This document shows positions 1-4,700 of a stretch of 8,411 bases of DNA, piece after piece. How positions within the stretch are numbered: the stretch's first letter is position 1; the number at the start of each line of letters is the position of its first letter. The stretch comes from Oligoflexia bacterium (GTDB lineage: Bacteria > Bdellovibrionota > JAFGOL01). A model generated the notes under the pieces. That model saw nothing but the letters and a program-made list of their open reading frames with translations. It did not search any database and was not told where the DNA came from. A program made the position numbers and the translations under genes. The stretch spans positions 1 through 8,411 of the forward strand of contig JAFGOL010000037.1 of assembly GCA_016926495.1 (NCBI GenBank), in the 5' to 3' direction.

Positions 1-911
1 AACAAAAACCCATACTTACGGATGACCCTTACAAATACACCTATTTCAATCCTGATATTGACGAAAAAACCGGTTACAAGACAAAATCAATACTGGCCAT
101 ACCCCTTAAAAACAACGAAGGTGAGTTCATCGGGGTATTCCAGGCCCTGAACAAAACGACACATGACGGCAAATTTTCCGAACAGGATATTGAATACCTC
201 ACGCTTGCTGCCTCTTATTCAGCCAAAGCCATAGAATCCGCGATGCTGTACCAGGAAATAGACGATACGCAGAAGGAAATTATAATAACGATGGGCGCCA
301 TAGGCGAAAACCGTTCAAAGGAAACAGCAAACCACGTAAAGCGCGTCGCGGAATACTCCAAACTGCTCGCGCTTAAATGCGGATTAACGGAATCCGAGGC
401 TGAACTTTTAAGGTTGGCTTCTCCCATGCATGATATAGGCAAGGTCGGCATTCCTGACGCCATACTCAACAAGCAGGGTAAACTCAGCCCTGATGAATTT
501 GATATCATAAAAAAACACACAGAGCTGGGATTCGAACTCCTTGCCGGTTCATCCCGCAGGATACTCAAGGCTTCCGCGATAGTAGCGCACGAGCACCACG
601 AAAAATTCAACGGCACCGGATACCCCCAGGGAAAAAAAGGTGAGGACATTCATATTTTCGGACGAATTACGGCGCTGGCTGACGTTTTTGACGCCCTGGG
701 AAGCGACAGGTGCTACAAAAAGGCATGGCCCATTGAAAACATAGTCGAACTCTTCAAGGAAGAGAAAGACAACCATTTTGACGGAAAGCTTGTTGATATT
801 TTTCTTGAAAACCTTGACCAATTTTTAAAGATCAGGGATACATACACTGACGAAATGGGTGACGACAACATCAGCAATATCATAAAAGCACTGAACAAGT
901 ACAGTTGTTAG
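1..911 (+). CDS. GAF domain plus HD-GYP cyclic-di-GMP phosphodiesterase (5' partial)
   Basis: The reading frame is open from the left edge (first full codon at position 3) to a TAG at 909-911, so 302 residues are visible and the N-terminus is missing. The ATG at 243 lies inside the protein and is not a likely start. Positions 3-240 encode the C-terminal part of a GAF sensory domain (SILAIPLKNNEGEFIGVFQA, then the usual FSEQDIEYL helix). After a short linker helix comes an HD-GYP domain: NHVKRV, the HD pair of HDIGKVGIPD at 429-434, KKHTELG, HEHHEKFNGTGYP and ADVFDAL, so all the usual metal-binding His/Asp positions are present. The family hydrolyses cyclic-di-GMP to pGpG or GMP in the cytoplasm. 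The GAF ligand and the output process cannot be read from this fragment. The gene is convergent with the tRNA-Thr gene 4 bases downstream, and no T-rich terminator separates them. The assignment is secure; the biological role is open. Confidence 0.95.
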   Translation, partial: QKPILTDDPYKYTYFNPDIDEKTGYKTKSILAIPLKNNEGEFIGVFQALNKTTHDGKFSEQDIEYLTLAASYSAKAIESAMLYQEIDDTQKEIIITMGAIGENRSKETANHVKRVAEYSKLLALKCGLTESEAELLRLASPMHDIGKVGIPDAILNKQGKLSPDEFDIIKKHTELGFELLAGSSRRILKASAIVAHEHHEKFNGTGYPQGKKGEDIHIFGRITALADVFDALGSDRCYKKAWPIENIVELFKEEKDNHFDGKLVDIFLENLDQFLKIRDTYTDEMGDDNISNIIKALNKYSC

Positions 912-915
912 CAAA

Positions 916-987
916 GCCAACGTGGGGAATTGAACCCCAAACCTACGCATTACGAATGCGTTGCTCTACCGGTTGAGCTACGTTGGC
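916..987 (-). tRNA. tRNA-Thr, anticodon CGU
   Basis: The minus strand folds into a complete 72-nt cloverleaf. It has a 7-bp acceptor stem (GCCAACG with CGTTGGC), a 4-bp D stem (GCTC/GAGC) with an 8-nt loop containing GG, and a 5-bp anticodon stem (ACGCA/TGCGT). The anticodon loop is TTCGTAA, giving anticodon CGT for the Thr codon ACG. The variable loop is 5 nt, and the T arm is TGGGG-TTCAATT-CCCCA. The 3' CCA is not encoded; the base after the acceptor stem reads T, then TT. The gene starts 8 bases after the stop codon of the 254-aa secreted-protein gene on the same strand and ends 4 bases from the convergent HD-GYP stop. Any promoter of its own would have to lie inside the upstream coding region. 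An AT-rich TATATT near 1026-1031 is the only candidate, and it lacks a good -35, so processing from the upstream mRNA is plausible. Confidence 0.97.
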
Positions 988-995
988 ATCAATAA

Positions 996-1760
996 TCAGT
1001 ATCGTCGGCGTCTTCTTCTTATGATAATATAAAGGATCAGCAGTCCCGCGCCGGCAAGTATAAGGTAAAGAGTGCTGTCATCGGACTCAGCTATAGCACC
1101 CAAATCAAAGTCTGCAAAGCGCTTTTCGGTTTTTTCAGATCCGGCTGCTCCGGTACTCTTTCCCCTGCCCATATTTCCAAGCACCGCACCCGGTCCCAGC
1201 CTGTTAAGCTTTCCGGCCTCTTCCGCAAGGGCTGTTCGAGACGCGGGTATGTTCTCCCTGACCCTTATGCTCTTTACCATCCTGTAAAAATCAGGGCTGT
1301 ACTGTTTGAATTTACTTTTATGGGCGCTGAACGTTATGGCTATTCCCAGGCCCTTATTAACGGTGGCAAGATAGCGGGTAATAAAACCAGGGACTTCGCT
1401 GCCCTCCTGCTGGGCGTCAACCCAAGGAGTGCCCAGTATGGTATTGAATTTTGCGTATTGCAGTTTACTGGTATGGGACTTGCCCCTGAGATCTTTTACT
1501 GCCCTTGTTTTTTGCAGCCTCAGGTAGTATTCCTTCATCTCGTCGCCGGGCCCTTTATACTTGGAAGCCATAACTACAATGGCCTCCTTGCGCTGTTCCG
1601 GGTTTACAGGCTGGCATATATGCTGCCCGCCCTCGGGTTTGCAGTTCCACGTGTCTGGCATATCAAATTCTATGTACGAATTCGCGAATTTTTTTGCTTC
1701 AGCCCCTGAAATCAACAGGAATGCAACAGGTATTATCAAAAATCCTTTTAAATGAGGCAT
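996..1760 (-). CDS. Secreted PsbP/DcrB-like protein with C-terminal membrane anchor and Arg tail
   Basis: The product has 254 aa. Residues 1-22 form a signal peptide (hydrophobic core FLIIPVAFLLISG, cleavage after A-E-A). Residues 23-167 form a compact alpha-beta domain starting YIEFDMPDTWNC and ending in a helix FYRMVKSIRV; this pattern resembles PsbP/DcrB/Mog1-type domains (inference from pattern, not a search). Its only two cysteines, C40 and C49, could form a disulfide. Residues 168-228 are a Gly/Ala/Lys-rich linker. Residues 231-247 are a transmembrane segment, followed directly by six arginines and a final Tyr. The protein should therefore sit outside the cytoplasmic membrane, anchored at its C-terminus; the TM-plus-Arg ending also resembles cleavable C-terminal sorting signals, although no known motif precedes it. 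The ATG overlaps the TAA of the giant gene by one base, with AAGGAG 6 bases upstream, so translation is coupled. The function is unknown; a partner role for the giant protein is inferred from the coupling. Confidence 0.88.
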   Translation of the reverse strand: MPHLKGFLIIPVAFLLISGAEAKKFANSYIEFDMPDTWNCKPEGGQHICQPVNPEQRKEAIVVMASKYKGPGDEMKEYYLRLQKTRAVKDLRGKSHTSKLQYAKFNTILGTPWVDAQQEGSEVPGFITRYLATVNKGLGIAITFSAHKSKFKQYSPDFYRMVKSIRVRENIPASRTALAEEAGKLNRLGPGAVLGNMGRGKSTGAAGSEKTEKRFADFDLGAIAESDDSTLYLILAGAGLLILYIIIRRRRRRY

Positions 1761-4700
1761 TATCTTCTCCTTCCTGTACTTACGTCTGTTTTATTCAAGT
1801 ATGGAACCTTTCTGCTTAATTGTAAAGCGGATGAGCTGGAAATCAAGCCCCTATGTACCCTGAGTTGCTCATCAAATGCCAAACTTCCGCCTTTCGCGGC
1901 AGCCATGTCTTTAAGGCTTTTCTGCACCTTGCTGTCAAACGAGGCTGAATTGCCGGCCTGTACCGGAGCCTTGTTGTTCCTGCCCGCGTAAGGAGCGTAA
2001 CCGCCTCCGCTGCGGCTGTAGCTTGGTGTAGGTATCGGCCATGATCTCTGGCGTGTATTTTTATCCTTGCCTGATGAAGGCGAAAGCCCTGAAACGCCTC
2101 CGCCAGAGGGAGCTCCGCCTGCCGCGGCAGCACCCTTTTTATCGTCGGACTTTGGTTCTTCGGCAGCGCCCCTCGCAGCGGTCTGCTGATCACTATTGCT
2201 GGCCACCTCCGGAGTATAACCAAGCGGATTGGGGTTTCTTAAAATCTCAGCTGCCTTTAAACCGTAACATTCCCTTAGATCAGCCTTTCTTGTAATAAGG
2301 CCCGCGTTCCACATTTCAAGGCAGTGGTCCTGCCTGATCTGTCCTTCGGCAAGATGCATCATGTTGCGCATGCATTTATCGTACATTGATATCTCTTCCG
2401 TAGTACCGTCGGCATTAACCCACGGCACCATCATTTTCAGTTCTTCAAAGTCCTGGCACACACGCCTGTTCGCAAGCTCCTTTTCCCATTTCAACTGGTC
2501 CTTCATCATCTTGTACTTAAAACCGACTTCCGCGCCTTTTATAGCGCCTGTGCCCATCAGCAATCCCAGTTTCCAGCTGTCGTCGCTGGTCCATTTACGC
2601 GTACTGCCGCCGCCGGCTCTTCCTCCGCCTCTGCGGCTCCTTCGTCCGCCGGACGCGGAAGAGCCTTCGTCTTCCTTCATAGCGGCCTTAAGAGCTTTTT
2701 TATCGATCCTGCCACCGCCTAAACCGATATTCTTCCTTAACCCCTGTAAATCCGCCAGATACCTGTTTAATACAATCCCGACATACTGTGCCTGCGATAG
2801 TATGGCGTCGGTATATTCGTGGACCAGCTGTGCCTTGAAAATTTCCCTTACCTCGTTTTCATTTCGAAATATCCAATAACCGTAACTGGAATTTGCCGGA
2901 TTATAAAACGGCATGCTCACGTTATTTGTATAATCAACCTTTTGCGCGAAAAACGGATAATTAATGTATCCCTGACTGTTAATGGGTATAAAATCCTCCT
3001 TGTTGCATAATTCCTTTTTGCAAAATTCAGCTATCCTGTCCTGATACTGCTTTGGAATAATAGTTCCCATAGCTCCTTCGGCACTGTTTGCGTTCATTGA
3101 GGCAAACAGTTTATAATACATGGTATTCATAAAAGGCGTTAAAAAAGCTGAATCCTGGTAAAACATGGCTAACCTGGCCACGTTATCAACCGCGGCCTTA
3201 ACATTAACCGGCGTATCATCAAGTTTTATATTGTCGGCAACTTTAGCATACATACCCTGAAGACTTGCAAGTGCTTTTTTTATGTTCTCCTCTTCCCTGT
3301 TTAGAGGGCCCATTACTTTTTGCTCAAAGGTTGGTCCGCAACTCAGCATTCCCTCCTGCCATTTTTTCATATCACCCGGCCATTCAGTCCTGTTATCCGC
3401 ATCGTGATTACCGACCGCAAAATCACCCTCAAGCCCTGTGCGCAACGCGGCATGAATTACAAGCTGGTAGGCGCTGTATGCCGTTTTTCTGCCCCTGTCA
3501 CCGGGACATACAGCCGTGTTTTCAGGCTGATCCGGGCTTTGACCCAGATTTTCAGCGGTTTTTGAGACTGCAACGCTATCAAGAAAGTTGCTTACAGACT
3601 GTATCCTTTCCTGTTCAACAGGTATAAAGCCCTTGTGTGAATCATCGTACACAAACCTCAGGTTTCCCAGACTAACAACCCAAAAAGACAAACTGTCACC
3701 AGGAGTTACTTTTTGGGCAAGGCATTTGATCCATTTATACTCGTCACCCGAACCCTCAAGAGGGATCAGGCTGCTAGTAATATTATATTCACTGTTACTG
3801 TCAAAACCTGTAATTTTTTTTGTAATATAGGCATGCAACATACCTTGGTATTTAACTTCTTCCCTGAAATTGTTTTCTATCTCCTGCTGCCTGCCCTGAT
3901 CCTTGAATGTTTCAGGACTGGATATACCATACATTACCGTATCTCCGTCAGAATGGAAATAATACGGGCAGGATATAATGGGCTTACACTTTTTAGCCTC
4001 GGTGCTCCATTCACAGGACCTGTAAAGTGATTTATCCTCTCTCAGGTATTTTAAATAAAAATACTCATAAACGGTATCGGTGTTAGTTCTTTTTTGATCT
4101 GCTAATTTCCCGTCATAGTAATACAGGCTTTCGCATTTCTTCTCATCCGCTTTCCAGCAGGTGTCCAGACCCGCGCCGCCTAACTGAATATATTCTCTTT
4201 TAACAGGTTCCGAATTGCTGCATGTGCGTATTTTGTCCGGTGATACAGTAACGTTCTCATACCTGCTAGTGTCAACGTCAATAGCAACATCTCCAAGTTT
4301 ACCGCTTTTACCGCTTAATTTCTGTTGAAGCTGCTCATAGCCTTTTTTATAATCTCCGAAAAAGCTTCCAAACCAGCTTTCACTTTCAGCAGCCGGGGGT
4401 TCTTCTCCTCCTGCCGGGGATACCGCTGGTCCCGCGGCGGCTCCCTGCACTTCAGTTCCTTCTGCTTCGGCAGTTGGGGCCGTTGCATCAACACCGGCTT
4501 CATGTCCAACGTCCGGGCCTGATGATGCTATTCTTGCCCGTCCTTTTGAAAATTCTTCTGCTTCTTTTGAGGGTAATCGTCGGCTGCCTGTAGGAGTACC
4601 TTTGCGGGCCTTTCCACCGACAGATGCTTTTGTCGACGCATTGGCTTCAGAGTTTTCCGTAGCAGCTTTCACGCCTTCAGTTTCGTTTGATCCGGTTTCC

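Noticed and set aside
603..623. Asn in place of Asp in the HD-GYP motif (HHEKFNGTGYP)
   Set aside because: I know this Asn variant from many HD-GYP proteins, and all metal-binding residues are intact, so it is not evidence of inactivity.
894..909. AACAA/TTGTT inverted repeat at the end of the HD-GYP gene as a terminator
   Set aside because: The stem is only five AT-rich pairs, lies inside the coding region and is not followed by a T-run.
2361..2879. 172-codon open frame on the + strand
   Set aside because: It lies entirely antisense to the giant gene, in its GC-rich coding part, and has no recognisable product or ribosome site.
3401..3412. GNHD motif in the giant protein (residues 1379-1382), as in calcineurin-like metallophosphoesterases
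   Set aside because: No D-x-H or GD-x-x-D metal motifs stand upstream at the expected spacing and no later GHxH is visible; a lone GNHD is probably chance.
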